Source: an uncultured Clostridia bacterium (GTDB lineage: Bacteria; Bacillota; Clostridia; UMGS1810). From it: 64,000 nucleotides of DNA. The notes under the pieces were generated by a model. It was not told the origin of the DNA. It worked only from the letters and a program-made list of their open reading frames with translations, and ran no database searches. The stretch covers positions 157,438 to 221,437 of the forward strand of contig CAKSPF010000004.1 in NCBI GenBank assembly GCA_934481345.1, given 5' to 3'. Shown piece after piece: positions 27,202 to 35,904 of this stretch. The stretch's first letter is position 1. Each line of letters starts with the position of its first letter. Made by a program: the position numbers and the translations under genes.

Positions 27202-28857
27202 TCAGCCGTTAAACTCCAGCACAAATTCCGTGCCTTCGCCAAGCCTGCTTGATACCGAAATATCCACATTGTTCGCCATTGCCAGATGCTTTACTATGGA
27301 AAGCCCCAGCCCCGTGCCGTTTACTTTTTTTGAGTGGCTTTTGTCTACTCGGAAAAAACGTTCAAAAACCCGTTCCAGATATTTATCCGGTATTCCTATT
27401 CCGGTATCCGATACAATAAGCTTTTTCGGTTGTATTTCAAAAATCACCGTACCGCCGTTTTTATTGTACTTTACGGAATTATCCGCCAGATTGTATACCA
27501 TCTCCGTCAGTTGAGAAAGATTTGCAGTCACCTGTGAATCCTCGCCCGAAACATTAAGTCTAACTCCGCGTTCCTCCGCTCTTGCGCTCAGGCTCTCTAT
27601 AACCTCATTTACTACCGATTTTAAAGAAACGCTTTGCTTCTGAACGCTCTCGTTCATCTCGTCAAGATGAGAAAGCTTTATTATGTCGTCAACAAGAGCG
27701 ATAAGTCTTGAGCTTTCTTTTTCTATTTTCTTTACAAATCCGATGACGTCGTCGGGTTTGGCAATTCCGCTTCCTATAATCTGTGCATAGCCGTGTATCG
27801 CTGTAAGCGGCGTTTTCAATTCATGCGAAACATTAGCGGTAAATTCACGGCGGATTTTTTCCGACTGTGTTTTTTCGCTCACATCAAACAGCAGCATAAC
27901 CGCACCGCTTATTGCGTCTTTTTCAAACAGGGGACTTGCAAATATCTGATATGTTTTGTTGTTTGTTTCAAACATTATATTGCTTTTCGTTCCTGTAAGC
28001 GCACTTTTAAAGGCTTTTTGTATTTCATCTCTGTCGGTAAGCAGGCTGACATTTTTGTGTTTGAGCTGTGATTCCTCCGTACCGAATATCTGCGTCGCGC
28101 AGTTATTTACAGATACGATTTCAGAGTTTTTGTCTATAATCAAAAGTCCCTCATTTATGTTGTCCATAATTGCCCGAAGGCGGACTTTCTGCGATTTTAT
28201 CTTGCTCATCTGCCGGTTTATCTCTCTGCTCTGATGAGATATTCTTTTCAAAAACGGTTTTATCTCGTCATATACATTATCAAAGTTTTCCGTTTCAAAT
28301 GAATTTATGTTTTCAATAGGTCTTATTATATTTGAAGTAAGTCTTGAAGCCACGATTGCGGTAAGCAGATATATCAGAACCGCCATAAAAAGCACCGAAA
28401 CCAATACACCGAAGAGCATTGAATTCACTCCGTTTATCTTTGCACAAACGCGCAGAATGTTTCCGTTGTTGAGCCGCACCGCATAGTAAAACATTTTTTT
28501 TGCGCCGCTTATCAGAAATCTGCTCCGTTCTCCCGTTCCGTTTTCCAGAGCCTGCTCCGTTTCAGTCTTATTTGTTCCCGTTTCCTCCACATATACGCCG
28601 TTGTCATACAGGATTTTACCGTCAGGCTGCAGAATAACTATTTTTTTATCGTCATTCTTCAGTTCCGTTATTTTTGCAAATTCCGTACCGTCACCGCTGT
28701 AATTCAAAAAATCTGCTATAAGAGAAGCTTCTTTTCTTATTTCATGCTTGTATTTCTCATTAAAAGACGTATAGCAGGCACACATAACGATTACTGTTGA
28801 AAGTATCAGCGTAATTATCGCCAGAAAGCACATGTTACGGTATATTTTTTTATACAC
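27202..28857 (-). CDS. membrane sensor histidine kinase (PhoR-like)
   Basis: The 551-residue protein has membrane helices at about 9-28 and 146-168 enclosing an external domain of about 115 residues. A HAMP-like linker and a PAS domain (about 222-325) follow. The HisKA phosphoacceptor is His345 in VSHELKTPLTAIHG, and the ATPase boxes are ADNSVKYN, SDTGIGIPD and GTGLGLSIVKH. The domain order matches PhoR/WalK-class kinases. It begins with GTG three bases after the response regulator stop, with AGGTGGG inside that gene. No phosphate-transport genes are nearby, so the stimulus is unknown. Confidence 0.9.
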   Translation of the reverse strand: MYKKIYRNMCFLAIITLILSTVIVMCACYTSFNEKYKHEIRKEASLIADFLNYSGDGTEFAKITELKNDDKKIVILQPDGKILYDNGVYVEETGTNKTETEQALENGTGERSRFLISGAKKMFYYAVRLNNGNILRVCAKINGVNSMLFGVLVSVLFMAVLIYLLTAIVASRLTSNIIRPIENINSFETENFDNVYDEIKPFLKRISHQSREINRQMSKIKSQKVRLRAIMDNINEGLLIIDKNSEIVSVNNCATQIFGTEESQLKHKNVSLLTDRDEIQKAFKSALTGTKSNIMFETNNKTYQIFASPLFEKDAISGAVMLLFDVSEKTQSEKIRREFTANVSHELKTPLTAIHGYAQIIGSGIAKPDDVIGFVKKIEKESSRLIALVDDIIKLSHLDEMNESVQKQSVSLKSVVNEVIESLSARAEERGVRLNVSGEDSQVTANLSQLTEMVYNLADNSVKYNKNGGTVIFEIQPKKLIVSDTGIGIPDKYLERVFERFFRVDKSHSKKVNGTGLGLSIVKHLAMANNVDISVSSRLGEGTEFVLEFNG

Positions 28858-28860
28858 TTA

Positions 28861-29535
28861 CTATCCCACCTTGTATCCTACGTTTCTTACGGTATCTATA
28901 TAATCCCCGGCGCTTCCGAGCTTTTGTCTGAGAGTTCTTATGTGGACGTCAAGCGTTCTCGACTCGCCTTCAAATTCCGAATTCCAGATGTTTGCGATTA
29001 TGCTTTCGCGGGTAACCACGTTTCCGCCTGCCTTCAAAAGCATATGCAGAAGTTCATATTCCTTGTATGTAAGCTGTTTTTCTTCTCCGTTTACAAAAAC
29101 CAGCCTTTTTTTATGATCAAGTGTAAGCTCTCTGTAGGAATAAACATAACCGTCGCCGGCTGAATCAGCCGTTCTTCTCAATACCGCTTTTATCCTCGAA
29201 ATAAGCTCCAGAATATCAAACGGCTTAGATATGTAATCATCAGCTCCCATATCCAGCCCGCGGATTTTATCCATGCGCTCCGATTTTGCAGTAAGCATTA
29301 TTGCCGGAATATCTTTAGACGTATAATCCCCCCGTATCCTTTTGAGTATTTCAAGTCCGTCTGTGTCGGGAAGCATAATATCCAAAAGTACAATATCGGG
29401 TTTTTCTTTTTTCAGCGCCGCGAAAAAATCTGCCCCGTTTTCAAACCCGCGCACTTCAAAGCCGGTGGAGCGCAGTGTATATTCTATTAATTCCCTTATG
29501 TTTGCATCATCTTCAACGCAAAAAACCGTATTCAT
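28861..29535 (-). CDS. OmpR/PhoB-family response regulator
   Basis: The 224-residue protein has a receiver domain with acidic pair EDD near the start, the phosphoacceptor Asp in VLLDIMLPDTDG and the switch Lys in YISKPFD. The C-terminal winged helix has LTYKEYELLHMLLKAGGNVVTRE broken into helix and turn, then RTLDVHIRTLRQKLG. The ATG at 29535 is preceded by CGAGGTG. It leads a two-gene operon with the kinase. A perfect TGTAAA-CA-TTTACA palindrome overlaps its -35 element. Confidence 0.92.
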   Translation of the reverse strand: MNTVFCVEDDANIRELIEYTLRSTGFEVRGFENGADFFAALKKEKPDIVLLDIMLPDTDGLEILKRIRGDYTSKDIPAIMLTAKSERMDKIRGLDMGADDYISKPFDILELISRIKAVLRRTADSAGDGYVYSYRELTLDHKKRLVFVNGEEKQLTYKEYELLHMLLKAGGNVVTRESIIANIWNSEFEGESRTLDVHIRTLRQKLGSAGDYIDTVRNVGYKVG

Positions 29536-29559
29536 AAAAGTCACCTCGCATACACAGCT

Positions 29560-29588
29560 ATTGTATCATAAAATATTTTTTATGTAAA
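29560..29588 (-). promoter_or_regulatory. promoter of the PhoB/PhoR-like operon
   Basis: TTTACA (29588-29583), 17-base spacer, TACAAT (29565-29560) on the minus strand. The -35 is one arm of the palindrome at 29583-29596. Confidence 0.65.
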
Positions 29589-29596
29589 CATTTACA
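29583..29596. promoter_or_regulatory. 14-bp palindrome, cre-like, over a -35 element
   Basis: TGTAAACATTTACA is a perfect inverted repeat except for its central CA. It differs by one base from a canonical catabolite-responsive element core (TGTAAACGTTTACA). It overlaps the -35 of the two-component operon and lies about 34 bp from the -35 of the divergent TetR-type gene. Confidence 0.45.
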
Positions 29597-29629
29597 ATGT
29601 GTTTTTAGTGATGTTTTAAAAATAAAATA

Positions 29630-29658
29630 TTGACAATTTAAAACAGGTATGGTAATAT
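29630..29658 (+). promoter_or_regulatory. promoter of the TetR-type regulator
   Basis: TTGACA (29630-29635), 17-base spacer, TAATAT (29653-29658), 24 bases before the ATG. Confidence 0.8.
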
Positions 29659-29682
29659 GACGTTAAATAGTGAGGAGTATAT

Positions 29683-30273
29683 ATGGCATATTCAAGAGGA
29701 GTTAAAATTGAAGACGAGGTATCAGAAGAGATTATCGAAGCTGCAACCGATATTGTGTTTTCAATGGGTTACAGCCATCTTACCGTGCGCTGTATTTTGC
29801 GAAAGCTCGGATATACAAACCGCGTTTTCTACAACAGATTCTGCAATATCCACGAAGTATTGGAGAAAGTATATGAGAACGTTTATCTCAAGATGCGTAA
29901 ATGCATTGAAATCAAATATGTTCCCGGTACGGATTACTGCGAATACCTGATTAACCTTGCCGTATCCCTTCTTAAAAAAACATATGAAACGAAGAAGCTC
30001 TTTATAAATTTTTTGTTTGAGCATGACTCTATCACAAACTATAACAGAAAGTGGTGGATTGCCCGTATTAAGGAGCTGCTTGACTACGGTGTTAAAAACA
30101 ACGTTTTCAAAGAGTTTGATACCGAATCCGTAAGCTATTCCGTATGGTGCTTTTGTCGCGGCTTTACGGCAGACGCCGTAAACTTAAAGCTTGATATGAA
30201 TGAAGCGGAGAAGCTTTTCAGAAACGGACTGAACTGCTTTTTAAACGGTATTGTTGACAAAGCAGCCGTATAG
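29683..30273 (+). CDS. TetR/AcrR-family regulator, probable regulator of the fatty acid operon
   Basis: The 196-residue protein has an N-terminal helix-turn-helix (about 14-60): IIEAATDIVFSMGY, then VRCILRKLGY, then NRVFYNRFCNIHEVL. The recognition part NRVFYNRF departs from the usual GxxYxYF pattern. The all-helical C-terminal ligand domain (65-196) is aromatic-rich (NRKWWIARIKELL, YSVWCFCRGF), fitting a hydrophobic ligand. GAGGAG lies before the ATG. It stands alone directly upstream of fabH, with three copies of one palindrome in the gap. The ligand could be an acyl-ACP, acyl-CoA or malonyl-CoA; that is inference. It is neither FapR (hot-dog fold) nor FabT (MarR). Confidence 0.82.
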   Translation: MAYSRGVKIEDEVSEEIIEAATDIVFSMGYSHLTVRCILRKLGYTNRVFYNRFCNIHEVLEKVYENVYLKMRKCIEIKYVPGTDYCEYLINLAVSLLKKTYETKKLFINFLFEHDSITNYNRKWWIARIKELLDYGVKNNVFKEFDTESVSYSVWCFCRGFTADAVNLKLDMNEAEKLFRNGLNCFLNGIVDKAAV

Positions 30274-30296
30274 ATTTATAAATTCAAAGTATTTTT

Positions 30297-30340
30297 TTCT
30301 GCATTTGAGCACACCGTGTGCTTAAGCAGAATTTTATTTG
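30297..30340 (+). terminator. terminator of the TetR-type gene, containing operator copy 1
   Basis: An outer stem TTCTGC/GCAGAA encloses the AGCACAC-C-GTGTGCT palindrome, giving about 16 pairs with a 2-base bulge, followed by TTTTATTT. Confidence 0.65.
30308..30322. promoter_or_regulatory. operator copy 1 (perfect palindrome)
   Basis: AGCACACCGTGTGCT, a perfect 15-bp palindrome around C30315, preceded by TTTG as in copies 2 and 3. Confidence 0.65.
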
Positions 30341-30366
30341 ACAATTTTGAGCACACCGTATGCTAC
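30338..30366 (+). promoter_or_regulatory. predicted promoter of the fab operon
   Basis: TTGACA at 30338-30343. The -10 is weak: TGCTAC (30361-30366, 17-base spacer) or TATGCT (15-base spacer). Operator copy 2 (30350-30364) occupies the spacer and -10, which is the classic layout for repression. Confidence 0.5.
30350..30364. promoter_or_regulatory. operator copy 2, over the fab promoter
   Basis: AGCACACCGTATGCT, one mismatch from the perfect palindrome, preceded by TTTTG. Its centre (30357) is 42 bp from copy 1, four helical turns. Confidence 0.65.
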
Positions 30367-30395
30367 GCAGGCGGTGATATATTTAAAATTTTTTG

Positions 30396-30410
30396 AGCAC
30401 ACTATGTGCC
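30396..30410. promoter_or_regulatory. operator copy 3, abutting the fabH ribosome site
   Basis: AGCACACTATGTGCC, preceded by TTTTG. The left half is identical to the other copies and the right half is degenerate. It ends immediately before GGAGGTG. Confidence 0.6.
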
Positions 30411-30425
30411 GGAGGTGTTTTGCTG

Positions 30426-31379
30426 ATGAGTTTTAATATTGCAGGAACGGGAAGCTACCTTCCCTCGACTGTTGTAACAAATGATGACCTGTCAAAAATC
30501 GTAGATACGTCCGACGAATGGATAACGCAGAGAATAGGAGTAAAAGAAAGGCGGATCTCCGTAGATGAAACCGCAGCGGATATGGCGGCAAAGGCGGCAA
30601 AGGAAGCGATGCTTTCATCGGGAATAAAAGCCGCAGAACTCGACTATATCATTGCCGCCACCTGCTCTGCGGATGACATGTGCCCTACCGTTGCGGGAAT
30701 GGTCCAAAAGGCAATCGGTGCGTCATGCCCGGCATTTGACATCAACTCGGCATGCAGCGGATTTTTGTTTGCGTTGGAAACAGCGGCAGCTTTTTTTGAG
30801 AGAGGCGCACAAAAAATTCTCGTAATCGGCGCAGAGCGTATAAGCCGCATTACCGACTGGACCGACCGCTCAACATGTGTAATATTCGGCGACGGTGCCG
30901 GAGCGGCTGTTTTGACAAAGGGTGACGGACTGCTGTATTCAAAGCTTAGCACCTTTGGCAGCAACGAGGTAATAGAAATTCCGAACCGCGATACAGACTG
31001 CCCGTTTTCCGAAAAAAGAATGAAAAAACCGTATATTTTCATGGACGGTCAGGAAACCTTTAAATTTGCGGTAAATTCCATTACCGAAGGCATAAACGGC
31101 GCCTTAGGTGCGCTGAATTTAACAGCCGATGATATATCACACTTTGTTTTGCACCAGGCAAACATGCGAATTATAAGCTATGCCGCAAAACGGCTTCATA
31201 CAGATATAAACAAGTTTTTTGTAAACATACAGAAATACGGCAACACCTCAAGCGCGAGCGTCCCGATAGCGCTTGACGAGCTTGTGAGAACAAAGGACAT
31301 CAAAAGCGGTGATTTATTGCTGCTGTCAGCTTTCGGAGGCGGACTTTCAAGCGCCGTTTCGGTTATAAAATGGCAGTAG
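30426..31379 (+). CDS. fabH: beta-ketoacyl-ACP synthase III
   Basis: Starts fatty acid synthesis by condensing acetyl-CoA with malonyl-ACP. The 317-residue protein has the triad Cys110 (INSACSGF), His243 (VLHQANMRI) and Asn273 (YGNTSSAS). The ATG at 30426 follows GGAGGTG (30411-30417); a 33-base longer frame starts on the operator. First gene of a nine-gene operon running to accA. Confidence 0.96.
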   Translation: MSFNIAGTGSYLPSTVVTNDDLSKIVDTSDEWITQRIGVKERRISVDETAADMAAKAAKEAMLSSGIKAAELDYIIAATCSADDMCPTVAGMVQKAIGASCPAFDINSACSGFLFALETAAAFFERGAQKILVIGAERISRITDWTDRSTCVIFGDGAGAAVLTKGDGLLYSKLSTFGSNEVIEIPNRDTDCPFSEKRMKKPYIFMDGQETFKFAVNSITEGINGALGALNLTADDISHFVLHQANMRIISYAAKRLHTDINKFFVNIQKYGNTSSASVPIALDELVRTKDIKSGDLLLLSAFGGGLSSAVSVIKWQ

Positions 31380-31422
31380 TATAAATATAAAAAATAAAAA
31401 TAATTTTTTGGAGGTAACAAAA

Positions 31423-31647
31423 ATGACATTGGACAAAGTAATTGAATTATTGGCGGAGCATCTCGATACGGATGCAAGTGAAATCACAGAGGAAACAACC
31501 TTTGAAAGCCTTGGTGTTGATTCTCTCGACACAGTTGAAATCATGATGGAAATGGAAGACGAATTCGGCATAGAGATTAAGCCTCAGGAAGCCGGAAAAT
31601 CCGTTAAAGAACTCGTTGCATACATTGACTCAAAGAGGGCGGAATAA
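31423..31647 (+). CDS. acpP: acyl carrier protein
   Basis: The 74-residue acidic helical protein has GVDSLDTVEI; Ser34 is the phosphopantetheine attachment site. GGAGGT (31410-31415) sets the start at 31423. It overlaps fabK by one base (TAATG). Its position between fabH and fabK marks it as the ACP of fatty acid synthesis. Confidence 0.96.
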   Translation: MTLDKVIELLAEHLDTDASEITEETTFESLGVDSLDTVEIMMEMEDEFGIEIKPQEAGKSVKELVAYIDSKRAE

Positions 31648-32591
31648 TGATTAAAACACCTTTGTGCGACCTTCTCGGCATCAAATACCCGATATTTCAG
31701 GGCGGAATGGCGCACATTTCAGACGGCAGACTTGCCGCTGCGGTATCCGAAGCAGGCGGGCTTGGAATTATAGCAGCCGCAAGCCGTGACGCCGCATTTG
31801 TAAAAGAACAGATTGACATTGCACGCTCTCTAACCGACAAACCGTTCGGCGTAAACGTAATGCTTATGAGCGAATATGCCGGCGAGGTAGCAGAGCTACT
31901 GGCAAAAGAAAAGGTTGCCGTTATTACCACAGGCGCAGGCAATCCGTCTGCATACATGCAGATGTGGCTTGATGCCGGGATTAAGGTAATACCCGTCATA
32001 GCCTCGGTTTCCATGGCAAAGCTTGTGGAAAGATGCGGTGCTTCGGCAGTAGTTGCTGAAGGCGGAGAATCCGGCGGCCATGTCGGCGACCTTACGACAA
32101 TGGCGCTCGTACCGCAGGTTTGCAGCGCCGTAAACATCCCCGTTATTGCCGCAGGCGGCATTGCCGACGGCAGAGGCGTAAGCGCAGCATTTATGCTCGG
32201 CGCCGTAGGCGTTCAGCTCGGCACAAGATTTCTTACCGCTAAAGAATGCAGCATTAACGAAGTATACAAGCAGAAAATAATTTCCGCTTCAGATATTTCA
32301 ACCATAGTAACGGGAAAAAGGCTCGGTCACCCGGTAAGAAGCTTAAAAACCGCTTTTTCAAGGAATTACGCAAAAGCGGAATACAGCTCTATCACGGACG
32401 AAGAGCTTGAAAATCTTGCTGTCGGCGCTCTAAGACTGGCTGTGGAAAACGGCGACGTAAAAAAAGGCTGTTTTCTGTGCGGTCAGATTGCCGGTATGGT
32501 AAACAGAGAGCAGACCGCCGCGGAGATTATTACAGAAATATTTGATGAAACAGAAAAAATTCTTAACGGAGCAAAAAAATGGGTAAAATAG
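31647..32591 (+). CDS. fabK: enoyl-ACP reductase II (FMN-dependent)
   Basis: Reduces enoyl-ACP with FMN. The 314-residue TIM-barrel protein has FQGGMAHISDGRLAAAVSEAGG, shown here in part as GGMAHIS, then EGGESGGHVG and AAGGIADGRG, which bind FMN, and LGTRFL. It is related to nitronate monooxygenase, but its place in the fab operon decides for FabK. FabK is known to be insensitive to triclosan, and no FabI is in the window. It overlaps fabD by 13 bases. Confidence 0.94.
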   Translation: MIKTPLCDLLGIKYPIFQGGMAHISDGRLAAAVSEAGGLGIIAAASRDAAFVKEQIDIARSLTDKPFGVNVMLMSEYAGEVAELLAKEKVAVITTGAGNPSAYMQMWLDAGIKVIPVIASVSMAKLVERCGASAVVAEGGESGGHVGDLTTMALVPQVCSAVNIPVIAAGGIADGRGVSAAFMLGAVGVQLGTRFLTAKECSINEVYKQKIISASDISTIVTGKRLGHPVRSLKTAFSRNYAKAEYSSITDEELENLAVGALRLAVENGDVKKGCFLCGQIAGMVNREQTAAEIITEIFDETEKILNGAKKWVK

Positions 32592-33499
32592 CATTTGTTT
32601 TTTCAGGTCAGGGAGCGCAGTACCCCGGTATGGGCAAATCCCTTTACGAAAACTGCAAAGCAGCAAAAGAATTATATGATTTTGCGGAGAGCATACGTCC
32701 GAATACCATAGAGCAGTCATTTAACGGAACTGCCGAGGAACTTACAAGAACCGAAAATGCACAGCCGTGCCTCTACCTCGTATCAATGGCGGCAGCTGCC
32801 GCACTGCACGAGAACGGCATTTTTGAATCCGGCGCGGCAGGTTTCTCTCTCGGAGAAATATCCGCATTGGCAAATTGCGGTGCATACAGCGTAAACGACG
32901 GTTTCCGCCTCGTTACCGAGCGCGGAAAAATAATGCAGAAAGCGGCCGAGAAATACGACACCGCTATGGCTGCCGTGCTCAGAGCTTCTGCGGAGGATGT
33001 GGAAAATATCTGCAATGAAATTGATGATGTATACCCCGTAAACTACAATTCACCGGTACAGACGGTAATTGCCGGAAGCAAAGCGGCAATCGCTGAATTT
33101 AAAGAAAAAGCGTCGTCAATCGGTGCAAAGGCTATCGACCTTGCCGTAAGCGCTGCTTTTCATTCGCCGTATATGAACGAAGCGTCGGAGGAATTTTCGG
33201 GTGTTTTAAACAGCTTTGAAATCAAATCGCCTTCTATGCCCGTGTATGCAAATCTCACGGCTCTTCCCTACGGCGAAGACATCAGAGGCACACTCGCAAA
33301 TCAAATGAAAAGCCCCGTTCTTTGGAACAAAACCGTAAACAACATGATTGCGGACGGCTATGACGTATTCATAGAAGTAGGAGCAGGAAAAACGCTTACG
33401 GGACTTATCAAAAAAATTTCCTCCGAAGTCAGAATCTTAAATGTGGAAAGCATGGAGGATGTGGATAATGCAGTCAAGGCGGTGAAAGAAAATGCTTAA
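32579..33499 (+). CDS. fabD: malonyl-CoA:ACP transacylase
   Basis: Loads malonyl groups onto ACP. The 306-residue protein has GQGAQYPGMG, the nucleophile elbow GFSLGE (Ser90) and the catalytic His195 in AAFHSPYM. It overlaps fabK upstream by 13 bases and fabG downstream by 8. Confidence 0.96.
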   Translation: MGKIAFVFSGQGAQYPGMGKSLYENCKAAKELYDFAESIRPNTIEQSFNGTAEELTRTENAQPCLYLVSMAAAAALHENGIFESGAAGFSLGEISALANCGAYSVNDGFRLVTERGKIMQKAAEKYDTAMAAVLRASAEDVENICNEIDDVYPVNYNSPVQTVIAGSKAAIAEFKEKASSIGAKAIDLAVSAAFHSPYMNEASEEFSGVLNSFEIKSPSMPVYANLTALPYGEDIRGTLANQMKSPVLWNKTVNNMIADGYDVFIEVGAGKTLTGLIKKISSEVRILNVESMEDVDNAVKAVKENA

Positions 33500-34214
33500 C
33501 GGCAAAACCGCAGTAGTTACGGGTGCAAGCCGAGGTATCGGCCACGCTATTGCCGAAGAATTTGCAAATCTCGGCGCAAACGTGGCATTAATTTACAGGG
33601 GCAGTAAAGGCAGCGCTGATGAAATATGCAGCCGACATGAAAACATAACGGCATATTGCTGCAATGTCGCTGATTTTAACGAATGCAGCGAAACCGTAAA
33701 AAAAATAACCGCCGATTTCGGCGGCATCGATATACTTGTAAATAATGCCGGAATCACCAAAGACGGTCTTGTGCTTACCATGAGCGAAAGCGATTTTGAC
33801 GATGTGATAAATGTCAATTTAAAAGGCGCTTTCAACATGATAAAGTGCTGCTGCCGCAATTTCATAAAGAAAAAAAGCGGCAAAATAATAAACATAAGCT
33901 CAGTATCGGGTATAACCGGCAATCCGGGTCAGGCGAATTATTCCTCCTCAAAAGCGGGAATAATAGGCCTTACGAAAACGGTAGCAAAAGAACTTTCGGG
34001 CAAAAATGTGTGCTGCAATGCAATTGCTCCCGGATTTATTTCTACCGATATGACGGCTGATTTTGTAAATAATGAAAACATTATAAATTCAATACCGCTG
34101 AAGCGCGCCGGTAAACCGGAAGAAGTAGCGGCGCTTGCCGCATTTCTGGCGTCGGACGCTGCAAATTACATTACCGGCGAGGTTATAAGAATTGACGGCG
34201 GTCTTGCTATTTAA
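33492..34214 (+). CDS. fabG: 3-oxoacyl-ACP reductase
   Basis: NADPH-dependent short-chain dehydrogenase, 240 residues. TGASRGIG is at 10-17 and NNAG follows; the catalytic set is Ser137, Tyr150 (NYSSSKAG) and Lys154. The C terminus ITGEVIRIDGGLAI is typical FabG. Confidence 0.96.
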   Translation: MLNGKTAVVTGASRGIGHAIAEEFANLGANVALIYRGSKGSADEICSRHENITAYCCNVADFNECSETVKKITADFGGIDILVNNAGITKDGLVLTMSESDFDDVINVNLKGAFNMIKCCCRNFIKKKSGKIINISSVSGITGNPGQANYSSSKAGIIGLTKTVAKELSGKNVCCNAIAPGFISTDMTADFVNNENIINSIPLKRAGKPEEVAALAAFLASDAANYITGEVIRIDGGLAI

Positions 34215-34253
34215 AATATAATTGCCGATACTCTCGGCGGAACGGAGATTAAG

Positions 34254-35483
34254 ATGAAAAGAGTCGCAGTTACGGGCATGGGTGCTGTTACACCTGTCGG
34301 AAACAGCACCGAAGCCTTTTGGGAAAATATAACAAACGGCGTGTGCGGCATAAAGCCTATCACACGCTTTGACGCTTCGGACTTTAAGGCGAAGCTTGCG
34401 GGCGAAGTAAAAGACTTCGACCCGAAGGATTATATGGAAAAAGCCGAGGTAAGACGCACCGATTTGTTTTCACAGTATGCCGAAGCGGCAGCATTGCAGG
34501 CAATTGAGGACAGCGGTCTTATAGATAACGTTGCCCCTGAAAGACTGGGTGTATATTTCGGTTCCGGCACAGGCGGTTTTTCCACCTTTATGCAGGAACA
34601 TACAAATCTTATAAACCGCGGTCCGCTGAGAGTATCGCCGATGTTTGTACCAAAAATGATTTCAAACATTGCCGCAGGCAATATCGCAATACGCTTTAAT
34701 GCAAAAGGTCCGTGCATATCCATCACCACAGCATGCGCCACAAGTTCATCATGCATAGGCGAAGCATACCGGGCAATAAAACACGGTTATGCCGATGCGA
34801 TAATCGCAGGCGGAAGCGAAGCTACAATAAATCCTCTCGCCGTAGCAGGATTTATCAACTGCATGGCGCTTACGGAATGTGAAGACGAAACCTGTGCGTC
34901 AATCCCGTTTGACAAACGCAGGAGCGGATTTGTAATGGGTGAAGGCGCAGGCGCGCTTATTCTGGAAGAATATGAACACGCAAAAAACAGAGGAGCAAAG
35001 ATATACTGCGAAATCACGGGCTACGGAAGCACCTGTGACGCATATCACGTAACCGCTCCGGATCCCGATGGCGAAGGCGGTGCAAGGGCAATCAAGGAGA
35101 GCATAGAAGAATCCGGCGCCGGCGAATGTACGGAAATCTACATTAACGCGCACGGCACAAGCACTCCGCTTAATGACAAGACCGAAACTCTTGCAATAAA
35201 GAAAGCCCTCGGAGAAAAAGCATACGGCGTTTCCATAAGCTCTACCAAATCCATGACAGGTCATATGCTCGGTGCCGCAGGCGCTGTGGAAGCTATAGCT
35301 GCAATAAACGCTCTGCGTACCGGAATTATTCCGCCGACAATCGGTTACAAAGAACCCGATCCCGACTGCGACCTAAACTACACGCCGAACACAGCGGTAA
35401 AAAGAGATATAGAGCTTGCTCTCTCAATTTCTCTCGGATTCGGCGGACATAACGCATGCGTAGCTTTTAAGGCGGTGAAATAA
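34254..35483 (+). CDS. fabF: beta-ketoacyl-ACP synthase II
   Basis: Elongating condensing enzyme, 409 residues. The nucleophile Cys161 is in TTACATSSSC and the two histidines are in HGTSTPLND and MTGHMLGAAG. AACGGAG precedes the ATG. In many Firmicutes accB follows fabF; here fabZ follows directly. Confidence 0.97.
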   Translation: MKRVAVTGMGAVTPVGNSTEAFWENITNGVCGIKPITRFDASDFKAKLAGEVKDFDPKDYMEKAEVRRTDLFSQYAEAAALQAIEDSGLIDNVAPERLGVYFGSGTGGFSTFMQEHTNLINRGPLRVSPMFVPKMISNIAAGNIAIRFNAKGPCISITTACATSSSCIGEAYRAIKHGYADAIIAGGSEATINPLAVAGFINCMALTECEDETCASIPFDKRRSGFVMGEGAGALILEEYEHAKNRGAKIYCEITGYGSTCDAYHVTAPDPDGEGGARAIKESIEESGAGECTEIYINAHGTSTPLNDKTETLAIKKALGEKAYGVSISSTKSMTGHMLGAAGAVEAIAAINALRTGIIPPTIGYKEPDPDCDLNYTPNTAVKRDIELALSISLGFGGHNACVAFKAVK

Positions 35484-35900
35484 TTGAATAAGGAAGAAAT
35501 AATGACTCTTCTGCCCCACCGCGACAATATGCTTCTTATAGACGAGGCGGAAATAATTGACGGTAAAGCCCATGCAAAAAAATATATCACCGGTGACGAA
35601 TGGTTTCTTAAAGGGCATTTTCCCGATAACCCAATTGTACCGGGTGTGATTTTGTGTGAAATTCTGGCACAGTCCACCTGCGTATGCCTTAAAGGCGGTG
35701 CAGAAAACAAGCAAACGCTCTTTACGGGGCTTAACAACGTAAAATTCAAAGCGCCCGTCAAACCCGGCGATACATTTGAAACAGAGTGCGAAATAGTCCG
35801 GATAAAAGAACCGTTTTATTTTGCAAAGGGTAAAGGATATGTAGGCGGCAAGCTTGCGGTAAGTGCGGAATTTTCCTTTGCCGTTATCGAAAAGGAGTAA
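35484..35900 (+). CDS. fabZ: 3-hydroxyacyl-ACP dehydratase
   Basis: Hot-dog-fold dehydratase, 138 residues. LLPHRDNMLLID opens it, and His45 in GHFPDNPIVPG and Glu59 in ILCEILAQS are catalytic. The start is a TTG immediately after the fabF TAA, with GGCGGTG upstream as the ribosome site. Confidence 0.95.
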   Translation: MNKEEIMTLLPHRDNMLLIDEAEIIDGKAHAKKYITGDEWFLKGHFPDNPIVPGVILCEILAQSTCVCLKGGAENKQTLFTGLNNVKFKAPVKPGDTFETECEIVRIKEPFYFAKGKGYVGGKLAVSAEFSFAVIEKE

Positions 35901-35904
35901 TACA

